Assembly: GCF_004912145.1 (NCBI RefSeq)
Contig: NZ_STGT01000004.1
Location: 1 to 64,000 of the forward strand
Direction of reading: 5' to 3'
DNA from: Peteryoungia rhizophila
GTDB taxonomy: Bacteria; Pseudomonadota; Alphaproteobacteria; Rhizobiales; Rhizobiaceae
Length of the DNA stretch: 64,000 nt
The notes beneath the pieces were generated by a model. It was given only the letters and a program-made list of their open reading frames with translations, made no database searches and was not told where the DNA came from. Shown here piece after piece: positions 7,781 through 17,059 of the stretch (position 1 is the stretch's first letter; each line of letters starts with the position of its first letter). Position numbers and translations under genes: made by a program.

Positions 7781-9691
7781 CTAGACCGACAGTTTCTTAC
7801 CCTCCACATTCACCTCGCTGTCCCGAAGAGATTGAAGGGCGGCGCGCAGATCATCCATTTTGAGATCTTTCTGGCCTCGCGACATCAACAATTGCGGGAT
7901 TGCTTCTGGCGAGACGGCCTTGAAGAAATGATATCCCTGGCCGAGCCGGCAGCCTTGTGTGAGCAGAAATTCCGCCTGCTCCTTCGTCTCGATGCCCTCC
8001 GCGACGACCTTAACCCCGAGACCCTGGGCAATATGAAGCAAGCCCTCGACGACGAGGCGCCCCACGTCGCCCGGCCCCAGTCGATCCACGAAGGACTTGT
8101 CGATCTTGATGACATCGACAGGAACGGTCAGCAGATGCGTCAGCGATGCAAAACCGGTTCCGAAATCGTCGAGGGCAATCTTCAGACCAGCGTCGCGCAG
8201 TGATGCTATTTTCTTTTGAACCTTCTGATCCCGACCGCCGAGATAGACCGATTCAGTCACCTCGAGGATCGCATGGGAAGGTGACACACCTTCGCTCTCG
8301 AACGCTTCCAGCAGGTTGCCCGGCAGATCGCTGCAGGCGAGGTCGGCAGCAGACAGATTGATCCCGACATGCTGAAAGGGGATACCCTGCCTGAGCCATT
8401 GACCGACATCGGCAGCGACCTGTCGTATCATCTGGCGGGTGAGAGCCGACGCCACCCGAAAGTCGGTGGTGGCTTCATGAAACTGAGCTGCCGGGATAAT
8501 GGTGCCATCGGGAGACCTGAGGCGCGCCAGCGCTTCAACGCCCACGATTTCCTCCGTATCGAGCCGCACGATCGGCTGATACCAGGCCTCGATACGATTA
8601 TCCTTCAAGGCGGCGGCAACAAGCTCGATCGCTTTCGACCGCCGTGACATCGCCGAACCAATCGTGGCATCAAAGATGACATGGCCGCCTCGTCTTGTAT
8701 CCTTTGCATGGTAGAGCGCTATGTCGGCATTCCGGCGGACCTGGCTGGTCGACACGCCCCGCGCGCACTGCGCCATGCCGATGGTGACGGTTAGAAACAC
8801 GAGATGTCCATCGCAGGTGGCGGGCTGGTTTACCTGAGACAGGATGTCATTGGCGACAAGCTCGAGTGTCAGCGGATCGGTGGTATCAACCAGGACTGCA
8901 TACTCGTCACCCCCCAATCGAAACGCCTGGTGAGACGCCGTCGCGGCCGCCAATCTCGAGGCTGTCGTGAATATGGCTTCGTCACCGGCCGTATGGCCAA
9001 ACGTGTCATTGACGGTTTTCAGGTCATCCAGATCCATGAGCACCAGCGACCACACCCCATCCTCATGGAGAGTGCTCAAGACCTCGTTGAATTTTGCACG
9101 GTTGGGCAGACCGGTGAGAACGTCGGTAAAGGCGAGCCTTTGGTGTTCGAGAACACGATCGTTTCGCTCCAGGGCAATCATCGCCAGTGGAATGCAGCCT
9201 TCGACAATGCTCTGCTCGAGCGGCGTGGGCCCACGACATTCGGGGAAATAAAGGGCGAAAGTACCCAGCACCCTGCCCTTGCTGCCAGAGATCGGCGTCG
9301 AGAAACAAGCTCTCAGACCCATTGGCAGATCAGAGGATGGAAACGAGACCCAGCGAGGATCGTGCTCGATATCCAGGACCGCGACGGCCTTTTGCAGAAA
9401 GGCCGCCGATCCACAAGCACCGACGGCCGGACCGATCTTTAGTCCGTCGAATGCGCCAGCAAAAGTCGCCGGCAAACTGGGGGCCGCTGCAGGGTGGAGG
9501 CAGTCGCTCTCGTCAACAGTCAGAATGGAGGCATATGCTGATGGCAACAAGCGCTCGACTTCCAGACACAGTCTGATGAGCGTCTCATCCAGACTGTCGC
9601 CTTGAGCAATCATTTTGAGAATGAGGTTTTGAAGTCCAATCAGCATGTGGCGACCCTCCGAATGCTTCGGTGTAGGCATCATAGTCTGCAA
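7781..9691 (-). CDS. GAF-GGDEF-EAL cyclic-di-GMP turnover protein
   Basis: This is a soluble 636-residue protein with three domains: a GAF sensor at about 25-165 (VGACGSAAFLQKAVAVLDI), a GGDEF domain at about 185-345, and an EAL domain at about 360-605. The GGDEF signature reads RLGGDEYAVL, with Tyr for the usual Phe; no RxxD inhibitory site is visible just upstream. The EAL domain keeps its catalytic set: VEALARL, GINLSAADL, EVTESVYLG, DDFGTGFASL, VIKIDKSFV and AEGIETKEQA. It therefore looks able to hydrolyse c-di-GMP, with the cyclase half possibly weak or regulatory. It appears monocistronic. An internal ATG (MLIGLQNL, residue 16) is a possible shorter start. Confidence 0.92.
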   Translation of the reverse strand: MQTMMPTPKHSEGRHMLIGLQNLILKMIAQGDSLDETLIRLCLEVERLLPSAYASILTVDESDCLHPAAAPSLPATFAGAFDGLKIGPAVGACGSAAFLQKAVAVLDIEHDPRWVSFPSSDLPMGLRACFSTPISGSKGRVLGTFALYFPECRGPTPLEQSIVEGCIPLAMIALERNDRVLEHQRLAFTDVLTGLPNRAKFNEVLSTLHEDGVWSLVLMDLDDLKTVNDTFGHTAGDEAIFTTASRLAAATASHQAFRLGGDEYAVLVDTTDPLTLELVANDILSQVNQPATCDGHLVFLTVTIGMAQCARGVSTSQVRRNADIALYHAKDTRRGGHVIFDATIGSAMSRRSKAIELVAAALKDNRIEAWYQPIVRLDTEEIVGVEALARLRSPDGTIIPAAQFHEATTDFRVASALTRQMIRQVAADVGQWLRQGIPFQHVGINLSAADLACSDLPGNLLEAFESEGVSPSHAILEVTESVYLGGRDQKVQKKIASLRDAGLKIALDDFGTGFASLTHLLTVPVDVIKIDKSFVDRLGPGDVGRLVVEGLLHIAQGLGVKVVAEGIETKEQAEFLLTQGCRLGQGYHFFKAVSPEAIPQLLMSRGQKDLKMDDLRAALQSLRDSEVNVEGKKLSV

Positions 9692-9925
9692 TCAATACGA
9701 TATTCAGAAAAAGGAATCATTTCGATTAACACATGGTTCCTTTCAGTAATTTTCGGAATGTTCCTTTGCACTCCCTCATTGCGGATGCCGATTTTCTCGA
9801 CTGTATGGCAAGCTACCATTTCCCCAGGTGAAGGGGGGCACAGTCAGTCGACCAGGTGAAGCGGCTTGCCGCTCTGCATTGTAGTGGTTAAAGATCCGCA
9901 GCGTAGACGATCAAGGAGCATTATC

Positions 9926-10129
9926 ATGGCAACTGGAACTGTTAAATTCTTCGCTCAGGACAAGGGTTTTGGCTTCATCACCCCTGACAATGGCGGCCCC
10001 GACGTTTTCGTCCATATCTCCGCTCTCGGTTTCGGCGGCTCCTTGAAGGATGGCGACAAGGTCAGCTTCGACGTCGGCCAGGACCGGAAGACGGGTAAGT
10101 CCAAAGCAGAAAACGTAACCGTGCTCTGA
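9926..10129 (+). CDS. cspA: Cold-shock protein (CspA family)
   Basis: A 67-residue single-stranded nucleic acid-binding OB-fold protein that melts RNA structure. It has the RNP1-like KGFGFITPD and RNP2-like VFVHISAL motifs. The ATG at 9926 follows an ideal ribosome site (aaggag at 9913-9918), and an upstream in-frame ATG at 9866 is not needed. The C-terminus [11 protein letters not shown] is typical of rhizobial paralogues. The upstream 230 bases carry its promoter and leader. Confidence 0.95.
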   Translation: MATGTVKFFAQDKGFGFITPDNGGPDVFVHISALGFGGSLKDGDKVSFDVGQDRKTGKSKAENVTVL

Positions 10130-10424
10130 ACCTGTTCCGACCAAGATCTGAGCGACGCGAAGGGTGGCCGTTCCGCCTCATGCGCCGCCTACCGCCTCGA
10201 CTGCACGGCCTTGCAGCCCGCATGAAGAAGGCTGCGCTCTGGGCACCTAGATGCCTTGGACCGCATGGCAGACGGCCATGAACGAACATCCTTGTGCGAA
10301 AAGCACGAGCAAGTAAGCCTCAACCGTTCAGGTCTGCGCGACTTTACCAATCTGCAGGAACTCACAACAAGAGCTTGCACCCATGCCGTAAATCCGCGGT
10401 TTGCTGATTGCGTCAGCCAAAACA

Positions 10425-10643
10425 TCATGGAAACTTCCGCCCCGTCATCATCGCAATCAACTGATGTCGGTTGCGTATGCCGCTTTGGAATAAATTGATC
10501 AACAGCTTCGCACTTTCCTCCGCTTGCGCAGAATTGGGCTGAAAGCGCCTGAAGGCACATATCGAATGATGCGCCCGTTCCAGCATAGCAAGATCATCGG
10601 GACTGAGTGGCGCTTCTAGCTTCTTGGCAGCGTCAGGAATCAT
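10425..10643 (-). CDS. Small conserved-looking protein of unknown function
   Basis: This 72-residue acidic-helical protein contains LSPDDLAMLERAHHSICAFR, then QAEESAKLLINLFQSGIRN and a short tail. The SPDDLAMLER and A-x-x-LI-x-LFQSG-x-R pattern is familiar to me from short rhizobial proteins without assigned function. No signal peptide or membrane span is present. The 280-base region before it (10130-10424) and the 415 bases after its start hold no other supported gene. It stands alone on its strand. Confidence 0.55.
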   Translation of the reverse strand: MIPDAAKKLEAPLSPDDLAMLERAHHSICAFRRFQPNSAQAEESAKLLINLFQSGIRNRHQLIAMMTGRKFP

Positions 10644-11059
10644 GGCCGTAGATTAGAGCGCTATTCTGCGCGAACAATCACGTTTCTGACGCGACGCATA
10701 TGGATAACAACGATGTGATGAAGCCTCTTGGCGGAGCTGACTGAGACAATCACAACAACCAGCTCATCCGGCTTTGAATACCCCCAAGATTTGCACAGAC
10801 CGTGTCCACCCGCTTCAGATTCCTCTCCATCCGCGGTCAAACACGGATGGTAAGATCAATCCAAAGGGGTCAAAGCTGGGCTCCGACTACCCGCCCACAG
10901 GTCGAAATTGGAAGCAGAAACACACTCAGAGCCAAGCATTTATAGGCTTTTTGACGATCCCATTAACTGTTTCCTCAAAGCCGAGCATGTAGACTTGTGT
11001 ACTTATGCAAGGCCAGCACCTGATTTCATATCCTTAGTGTTGAATGGAGAGATTATCTC
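10644..11059. other. Intergenic region before the HAMP-GGDEF-EAL gene
   Basis: No gene is supported here. It must hold the divergent promoters of the small minus-strand gene and the plus-strand c-di-GMP gene. The ribosome site for the latter is ggaga at 11046-11050. Confidence 0.4.
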
Positions 11060-13321
11060 ATGGCAGATGACGCTTGCCAGGCGCAAGCCAACGTAAGTGC
11101 CGGTCAGTCCCGAAGCTTGCGCATCTTGCACAGGTTCTACACGCTGGTCATCGCCTGGAAACACTCACTTTTCTCGAAAATCATTATCGCCTTTCTTGGT
11201 GTCGGCCTCTTTTCCTACAGCCTGGGTGCACTTGTCGGTTGGTCCATGTTCGTCGAAGCAGCCAAGGAGCAATGGAACAGCCAGGCGAGAACAAACCTCC
11301 AGATTGCCAGTTCGACCCTTCGCGGTGTCTACACCTATGTCGTCATCCGAACAGACGAGGACGGCCATATTGAACGGATCGTGACCGCGCAACCGATCGG
11401 CGACGACGATTCGATCCTTTTTACCGGCTTCACGCCGACCGACGTGCTCGCGCTTGTTGCCGCACAGACCAATCACGACGCGTGGCTTTTCCGTCATGAT
11501 GCGCAGACTGGCCAGTTTTTTCCCGTCGCGGCATCATCGGGAGTTGCCCCCAGCCAAGCTCCGTGGATTTCGAGTGAGGAGGACCTTTTCACTGGCAGAG
11601 CCCTGGCGGGGAGAGTTTCAACCGGCTTTGCGACCATAGATGGTGAAAGCTACTTTGTCGGCGTCTTGCCGATCGTTAGTCCAGACGACGTTGTCCTGGG
11701 TGCGGTGGCCGTCTCGATTGGCAAGGCGACGGTCCTCAAGCGCTCTCAGCAGAAATTGCTCAGCAATTCGCTGGTCGTCATGCTGACGATCCTGCTTCTC
11801 ACCGGCCTGATCGCCACATTTTTTGCCAGAAGTCTGTTCCGCCCGGTTCCAGCATTGGTCCAGGCAACGCGGCAAATCTCCAGGGAAGTGACGGACAAGA
11901 TCACCCCGTTCCAAAACCGCAGTGACGAGATTGGTGAAATGGCTCGGGCGATCGAAGCGCTCCGCGAGGCTGTGGTCGAGCGCGCCAAGCTGCGCGAAAT
12001 CCGAGACATGGCCATCGAACTCGAGCATATGGCTCATCATGATACCCTTACCGGGCTGGCAAACCGGGCGCTCTTGATGAAGACGCTGGAAACGGCGCTC
12101 GACGACATCGGGGACACAGCCGGGTTCAACATCCTTCTGCTCGACCTTGATCGCTTCAAGGTCGTCAATGATACCCTTGGTCATGGCAGCGGGGATCGGC
12201 TGCTGATTGCTGTGGCTGAGCGCATCACAGCGTTGCTCGACGAGCACGACCTCGCAGCACGGCTCGGCGGCGACGAATTCGCGGTCATTCAGCGCGTGCG
12301 GACGGACAGTGCCAGTGAGGCGCGGGCTCTGGGTGCGCGGCTGCTCCAGACAATAGCTGCCGGTTACCTGCTCGATGGGCACGAGATCATCGTGGGCACG
12401 AGTATCGGGGTTGCATGCGCGCCAAGCCATGGCGCGAGCGCCGGTCAGCTGCTTCAGAATGCCGATCTCGCCCTATACAGGGCAAAAGCGGCCGGCCGTG
12501 GTAACCTCGTCGTCTATGAGCACGGCATGGACATGGTCGTGCAGGATCAGCATGCCCTCGAAATCGACCTCAGGCTCGCACTTCAGCGTGGCGAGTTCGA
12601 GCTGCACTACCAGCCGTTCATCAAGATCTCAACCGGCGAGATATCCGGCTTTGAAGCGCTGGTTCGTTGGCGTCATCCCCAGCACGGGCTGATTGCGCCA
12701 GACCGGTTCATTCCCCTTGCCGAGGAGACCGGGGGAATCGTTCCGCTCGGGGCCTGGGTGCTCGAGCGTGCTTGCACCGACGCCAGCAAGTGGCCAGCCA
12801 CTATGCGCCTTGCCGTGAACCTTTCGCCCGTTCAGTTACGCAATGGCAGGATCGTGGAGACAGTCCAGGCGGCGCTTGCCGCGTCTGGCCTTGATGCCAC
12901 ACGACTGGAGCTGGAAGTCACCGAAACGGTGATGTTGGCCGGCTCCGAGAGCCGAGAAGCTCTCAAGGCGATCGCCACCTTGGGCGCATCCGTCGTACTG
13001 GATGATTTCGGCACCGGCTATGCATCCCTGAGCTACCTCGCAGACATGCCATTCAGCAAAATCAAGATCGACCGCGGATTTGTCGCCGACCTGCCAACCC
13101 ATCCAACGTCCAGGGCAATTGTTGGAGCCATCACCAATCTGGCACGCGAACTGGACATGGAAATCACGGCCGAAGGCGTCGAGACAGAGGAGCAGTTGCT
13201 GATCCTCAAGGCGGCTGGCTGCACCAATGCGCAGGGCTTCTACTTTGCCCGGCCACGACCACTTTGCGATATCGAATTACCCACACGACAGCAAAGCTTC
13301 AACGCGCTTCGACGTAAATGA
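11060..13321 (+). CDS. Membrane-anchored HAMP-GGDEF-EAL cyclic-di-GMP protein
   Basis: This 753-residue inner-membrane protein has a transmembrane span at about 37-60, a periplasmic sensor domain of about 170 residues, a second span at about 232-252, a HAMP linker, a GGDEF domain at about 325-480 and an EAL domain at about 495-740. The cyclase signature RLGGDEFAVIQ is canonical. The phosphodiesterase residues are intact (FEALVRW, AVNLSPVQL, EVTETVMLA, DDFGTGYASL, KIDRGFV, AEGVETEEQL). Its stop is 47 bases before the first of two binding-protein genes on the same strand with no transporter parts. This suggests that a periplasmic ligand bound by those proteins is reported through this sensor. 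Confidence 0.93.
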   Translation: MADDACQAQANVSAGQSRSLRILHRFYTLVIAWKHSLFSKIIIAFLGVGLFSYSLGALVGWSMFVEAAKEQWNSQARTNLQIASSTLRGVYTYVVIRTDEDGHIERIVTAQPIGDDDSILFTGFTPTDVLALVAAQTNHDAWLFRHDAQTGQFFPVAASSGVAPSQAPWISSEEDLFTGRALAGRVSTGFATIDGESYFVGVLPIVSPDDVVLGAVAVSIGKATVLKRSQQKLLSNSLVVMLTILLLTGLIATFFARSLFRPVPALVQATRQISREVTDKITPFQNRSDEIGEMARAIEALREAVVERAKLREIRDMAIELEHMAHHDTLTGLANRALLMKTLETALDDIGDTAGFNILLLDLDRFKVVNDTLGHGSGDRLLIAVAERITALLDEHDLAARLGGDEFAVIQRVRTDSASEARALGARLLQTIAAGYLLDGHEIIVGTSIGVACAPSHGASAGQLLQNADLALYRAKAAGRGNLVVYEHGMDMVVQDQHALEIDLRLALQRGEFELHYQPFIKISTGEISGFEALVRWRHPQHGLIAPDRFIPLAEETGGIVPLGAWVLERACTDASKWPATMRLAVNLSPVQLRNGRIVETVQAALAASGLDATRLELEVTETVMLAGSESREALKAIATLGASVVLDDFGTGYASLSYLADMPFSKIKIDRGFVADLPTHPTSRAIVGAITNLARELDMEITAEGVETEEQLLILKAAGCTNAQGFYFARPRPLCDIELPTRQQSFNALRRK

Positions 13322-13368
13322 ACCAGCGATAATCTCGCAACAACTGGCGCCTCCAACGGGAGAACATC

Positions 13369-14265
13369 ATGCAGTATCTGACCAAGATCGTCTGTGCTCT
13401 GGCCTGCATTGCACCTGCCGCGCCGGTCATGGCAGAGGAGACGAACGGTACACTGAAGAAAATCGCGGAAACTGGCGTCATTGCGCTCGGTTTCCGAGAA
13501 GCCGAGCCCCCCTTCTCTTACAGAACCCCAGAGGGCGACGTCATCGGTTTCTCCATGGACCTTTGTTATCATGTGGTCGAGGCCGTTCGCCAACATCTCA
13601 AGCTGGACAAGCTGGCGACTGACTACGTCGCGGCAACGTCGGCTACACGCTTCGTTCTCGTCAAGAGCGGCAAGATCGATGTTGAATGCGCGGCAACGAC
13701 GAACAATGCCGAGCGACGCAAAATGGTCGGTTTTTCCTATCCGCATTTCACCACCGCCACTCAGTATATGACACGGCGCCAAGACGGGATCCTCAGTCTC
13801 GAGGGGCTGGCGGGTCGCTCCGTTGCTGCCGCCTCCGGCACTGTTAACATCGACCAGCTGAACGCGATCAACCGCGCCAACCAGCTCAATATCGGAGTAA
13901 TCCCTACAAAGACCAATTCGGAGGCTTTCGATCTGGTGTCTGACGGGCGCGCCTCTGCCTTTGTGTGGGATGGTATTCTGCTTGCCGCCATGATCGCGCA
14001 AGCGCCTGATCCCTCGATGTTTGCACTGTCGCAGGAGGCATTGAGCCCGATCGAACCTTACGGCCTTCTGGTGCGCCACGGAGACGAGGAATTTAGAACG
14101 CTTGTCAATTCGGCATTGAAAGAGGTTTTCACGAACGGCGAGATCGAGACGATCTACAATAAATGGTTCATGTCGCCGATTCCGCCTAACGGCATGAATC
14201 TCAATTTGCCCATGTCTCCCGCGCTTAAGGCGGCATTCGCCAATCCGACGGATTATGTGGAATAG
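13369..14265 (+). CDS. Periplasmic amino-acid-type binding protein (family 3), first of a tandem pair
   Basis: This 298-residue solute-binding protein has a cleavable signal (MQYLTKIVCALACIAPAAPVM, cleavage near AEETNG). The mature part follows the family-3 fold used for glutamate, aspartate and similar ligands: IALGFREAEPPFSYRTPEG, SMDLCYHVVEAVR, IDVECAATTNNAERR and SYPHFTTATQYM. No permease or ATPase accompanies it. The next gene, 11 bases downstream, is a close paralogue, and the preceding gene is a membrane c-di-GMP protein, so a signalling rather than transport role is likely. The ATG at 13369 follows a ggag ribosome site. Confidence 0.88.
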   Translation: MQYLTKIVCALACIAPAAPVMAEETNGTLKKIAETGVIALGFREAEPPFSYRTPEGDVIGFSMDLCYHVVEAVRQHLKLDKLATDYVAATSATRFVLVKSGKIDVECAATTNNAERRKMVGFSYPHFTTATQYMTRRQDGILSLEGLAGRSVAAASGTVNIDQLNAINRANQLNIGVIPTKTNSEAFDLVSDGRASAFVWDGILLAAMIAQAPDPSMFALSQEALSPIEPYGLLVRHGDEEFRTLVNSALKEVFTNGEIETIYNKWFMSPIPPNGMNLNLPMSPALKAAFANPTDYVE

Positions 14266-14276
14266 GGAGAAGTTCG

Positions 14277-15209
14277 ATGAAAGGTCAGTATTCTCAGAAC
14301 TTGGAATTACCGAAGGTGCTCCTCGCGGCCGCAGCCACACTTTTGTTTCTGCTGTCCGCCGGACCCAGCCGTTCTGAAGCGCCAACCTCGACGCTCCAGA
14401 AGATTGCCGAAACGGGACTGCTGCGGATCGGCTACAGCGCTGAAGACTTTCCCTTTTCCTACCGTGAACAGGATGGAACCGTCACTGGCTATTCGACAGA
14501 GCTTTGCCTCCAGGTGATCGACACGATCCGCCAAAGTCTGAAGCTTGCTTCGGTGAAGGTCGAGTATGTGGAGCGGACCCCACGCGATCGGGTGAGCAAA
14601 CTGCGAAACGGAGATTTCGACATAGAATGCGTTGCGAGCACGAACAATGCGGAGCGGCGCAGAAGTGTCGGCTTTTCCTATCCGCACTTCATCACGGGCA
14701 CCCAATTCGTCGCACTTCGGAAAAACAACCTCAAGACGATTGCCGATCTTGCCGGGCACACTGTCGCCGCGACATCGGGAACGACCAATATCGGACAATT
14801 GAACGGGCTAAACCGCGACAGGGCGTTGCATATTGCAGTCATGACCGTCGAGACCCACAAGGACGCTTTGCAGTTGGTGCGAGAAGGACGGGCGGCGGCC
14901 TTCGTAATGGACGGCATACTGCTCGCAGCCATGATTGCGAAGGCGCCCGATCCGGAGATATTCGCGCTTTCGACGGAAGCACTCGGCTGGCCGGAACCTT
15001 ATGGCCTCATGGTGCGGCTGGAAGATACGGAGTTCAAGTCTGCGGTGAATGCCGCACTGAAAAACATCTATGCGAGCGGCAAAATCGACGAGCTATATGA
15101 GAAGTGGTTCAATACACCAGTTCCGCCCTCGGGCATAAACATGCGGCAAGCGATGACGAAAGAGGTACGCGAGGCATTTGACAATCCAGTGGATCCTCAA
15201 GGTCCGTAA
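14277..15209 (+). CDS. Periplasmic amino-acid-type binding protein (family 3), second of a tandem pair
   Basis: This 310-residue paralogue of the preceding gene shares nearly the same motif ladder: LRIGYSAEDFPFSYREQDG, DFDIECVASTNNAERR, SVGFSYPHFITGTQFV, TSGTTNIGQLNGLNRDRA and WFNTPVPPSGINM. The signal or anchor segment is LLAAAATLLFLLSAGPSRSEA. The short spacing (11 bases) indicates one transcript. Differences concentrate in the ligand-facing N-terminal lobe, so the two may bind related but distinct ligands. No transport components lie nearby. Confidence 0.88.
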   Translation: MKGQYSQNLELPKVLLAAAATLLFLLSAGPSRSEAPTSTLQKIAETGLLRIGYSAEDFPFSYREQDGTVTGYSTELCLQVIDTIRQSLKLASVKVEYVERTPRDRVSKLRNGDFDIECVASTNNAERRRSVGFSYPHFITGTQFVALRKNNLKTIADLAGHTVAATSGTTNIGQLNGLNRDRALHIAVMTVETHKDALQLVREGRAAAFVMDGILLAAMIAKAPDPEIFALSTEALGWPEPYGLMVRLEDTEFKSAVNAALKNIYASGKIDELYEKWFNTPVPPSGINMRQAMTKEVREAFDNPVDPQGP

Positions 15210-15753
15210 TCTGCCGCGCCTTGAGATCAACCTGAGTGCTGCCGGTGACCGGCCGGTCTACGAGAGGATCGCAACCCGCATGGGACGAAACCGCGCGGCA
15301 GCTTCGGTACGCGCGAGCGCACATAGCCATGCGGCAAAGCCGCCTCGCCTACACTCCTTTCATCTTGAAGGAAAAAGTATCAGCGAGATGAATCGATCAC
15401 ACCGTATCGATGCACATGCGCCGCTTTTGCATGTTCGCAATCCAGCCTAGTCTGTTTTGTGGCGCATCCGTCATCCGCAACTGTGGCCGGATCGAATCAT
15501 CCGGCCACGCGATGATGGAAACCTTCAAAAGCCGGGACGATGCGACCACGGCGCTGTCTCGCCTCAAGCGCACGAAAAGAAGCCGAAGCCATCGCGACGT
15601 CCTCTGCGCCGAGACACGTTTGGAATACTCGAAACCATATGTTTCCTGTGGTTTACCTTGGCCTGACAACACTTCCAGCATTGCAGACCCTATCGCTGCC
15701 ATATCGTCATCGTCATAACTGAAGGGGACACGAGAAGAGGGAGATCGTCCGTT
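15210..15753. other. Intergenic region before the HU gene
   Basis: About 540 bases with no supported gene. It presumably carries the HU promoter and leader; a gggaga ribosome site lies near 15739. Confidence 0.4.
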
Positions 15754-16032
15754 ATGACCACCACAAACGAAATCGCCGACAAGATTGCAGCTGATCAGAA
15801 CCTGACCAAGGCGCAGGCCAAGGCCATCGTCGAAAGCGTCTTCAGCCAGATTGCCGAGGCAGCAAAGGCTGGAGCGGAAACATCGATCCCGTCCTTCGGC
15901 AAGTTCAAAATCAAGGAAACCCCGGAGCGTGAGGGCCGCAATCCCGCAACCGGCGCGACCATCAAGATTGCCGCTGCGAAGAAGCTGACGTTTACACCCG
16001 GAAAAGCGGTGAAGGACGCCCTCAATAGCTGA
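15754..16032 (+). CDS. HU-family nucleoid protein
   Basis: This 92-residue histone-like DNA-bending protein has the standard layout. An N-terminal helical dimer part (ADKIAADQNLTKAQAKAIVE) precedes the GKFKIKETPEREGRNPATGA arm region, where the R-N-P tip intercalates into DNA. The C-terminus is AAAKKLTFTPGKAVKDAL. It is a monocistronic gene ended by a perfect hairpin (16062-16085). The length is normal for HU-beta type proteins. Confidence 0.93.
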   Translation: MTTTNEIADKIAADQNLTKAQAKAIVESVFSQIAEAAKAGAETSIPSFGKFKIKETPEREGRNPATGATIKIAAAKKLTFTPGKAVKDALNS

Positions 16033-16061
16033 CGCATTTATGCTGCCAGGGCGGACAGACG

Positions 16062-16085
16062 GGAGCCTCCCAGTAGGGAGGCTCC
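16062..16085 (+). terminator. Hairpin terminator after the HU gene
   Basis: A perfect ten-base-pair stem (ggagcctccc/gggaggctcc) with a four-base loop (agta) lies 30 bases after the HU stop. It lacks a long T-tract but is otherwise a strong intrinsic-type hairpin. Confidence 0.7.
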
Positions 16086-16165
16086 TCAATGAGCGGCAGT
16101 CGATGAGTCGTAGATTTCCGCACCAAATGGTGCTAAATATGCTACTCATCTTCAGGAGCCTTGAC

Positions 16166-16366
16166 ATGCGATCTACCATAAATCTCGATGACAATCTCAT
16201 GGAACGGGCTAAGTCCCTTACAGGCACGAAGGAAACGGCGGCTCTTGTTCGACAAGCGTTGGAGACCCTTGTGCGTGTTGAATCCGGCAAACGGCTGATC
16301 GCGCTCGGTGGCTCAATGCCAGAGGCTGAGGCGTCGCCGCGCCGACGGAGCGACGTTGCCAAGTGA
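16166..16366 (+). CDS. vapB: VapB-type antitoxin
   Basis: This 66-residue antitoxin has an N-terminal ribbon-helix-helix DNA-binding part (MRSTINLDDNLMERAKSLTG) and a C-terminal toxin-binding tail (LIALGGSMPEAEASPRRRSD). The L-x-x-L-G-G-S-x-P motif is typical of antitoxins that neutralise PIN-domain toxins. The ATG at 16166 follows aggag at 16154-16158; the longer upstream frame is not used. It overlaps vapC by four bases (GTGA). Confidence 0.88.
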   Translation: MRSTINLDDNLMERAKSLTGTKETAALVRQALETLVRVESGKRLIALGGSMPEAEASPRRRSDVAK

Positions 16367-16746
16367 TCCTGGTAGACACCTCAATCTGGATCGACCATTT
16401 TCGATATGGTGACGCAGAACTTCGAAAAATCATCACTGATGACCGGCTGCTCTGCCACCCTTACGTTGTCGGCAAACTGGCGCTCGGTAGCCTACGAGAA
16501 CGGGACGCAGTCATAGCTTTCCTAGCCGCTCAGCGCGAAGCAACGATCGCGACCCATACAGAGGTCATGACGGTAATTGATCGGCATTCGATATTCAGCA
16601 TGGGGATCGGTTACACAGACGCGCACTTGTTGACTTCAACACTGCTCGACCGGCGAGCAAGCATATGGACAAGAGATAAGCGCCTGGCGGCCGCAGCACA
16701 AAAAGTTGGTGCGACGCTTTATCAGCAGGGGCAAGCCTCTCCTTAA
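16363..16746 (+). CDS. vapC: VapC-type PIN-domain ribonuclease toxin
   Basis: This 127-residue PIN-domain nuclease has acidic metal-binding residues in MILVDTSIWIDHF (Asp5), at the GIGYTDAHLL position and in WTRDKRL near the C-terminus. VapC toxins cleave tRNA or rRNA when the labile antitoxin is lost. The central helix VGKLALGSLRER is the usual antitoxin contact region. It starts with GTG overlapping the vapB stop, so the two are coupled. The pair appears intact. Confidence 0.9.
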   Translation: MILVDTSIWIDHFRYGDAELRKIITDDRLLCHPYVVGKLALGSLRERDAVIAFLAAQREATIATHTEVMTVIDRHSIFSMGIGYTDAHLLTSTLLDRRASIWTRDKRLAAAAQKVGATLYQQGQASP

Positions 16747-17059
16747 AACCGTTGCGCAGAAAGGTCGGCGAGCGGTAAGGCCTTGAGCGGTATCGAACCG
16801 TCGACCCGACGTTACTTCGGATGCGAGACGGCAGATAAATGCGGCAGATCAAGCCTCTGGTCTATTTGGAATGTCCTGAAGGGGGCCGGAAGCGGACTGT
16901 CCGGTGTTAGGTAGTGAAATGATGGTAGCGGACATCAACACTGCGGGATCGATCGACTGGTTTTGGCTGATACGGGAGATCAATCGCGCGAAAGGAGAGA
17001 AGACAGAAATTGGGGTCTTGCAGCGCGAGCAGCAGCGCTGCCAGTGTCGACAGCGTCAC
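16747..17059. other. Intergenic region between vapC and the LacI gene
   Basis: About 310 bases between convergent genes. A short T-loop-like sequence on the minus strand near 16790 does not fold into a tRNA. No gene is supported. Confidence 0.4.

Noticed and set aside
7214..7809. Minus-strand frames of 109 and 127 codons upstream of the XRE gene
   Set aside because: They overlap each other, have no plausible start context and no family resemblance.
11618..12430. A 270-codon minus-strand frame inside the HAMP-GGDEF-EAL gene
   Set aside because: It lies opposite a protein with complete domain signatures and has no recognisable domain of its own.
16770..16830. T-loop-like sequence (ggttcgatacc on the minus strand), suggesting a tRNA
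   Set aside because: The flanking bases do not form a paired T-arm, and no acceptor, D or anticodon stem could be found.
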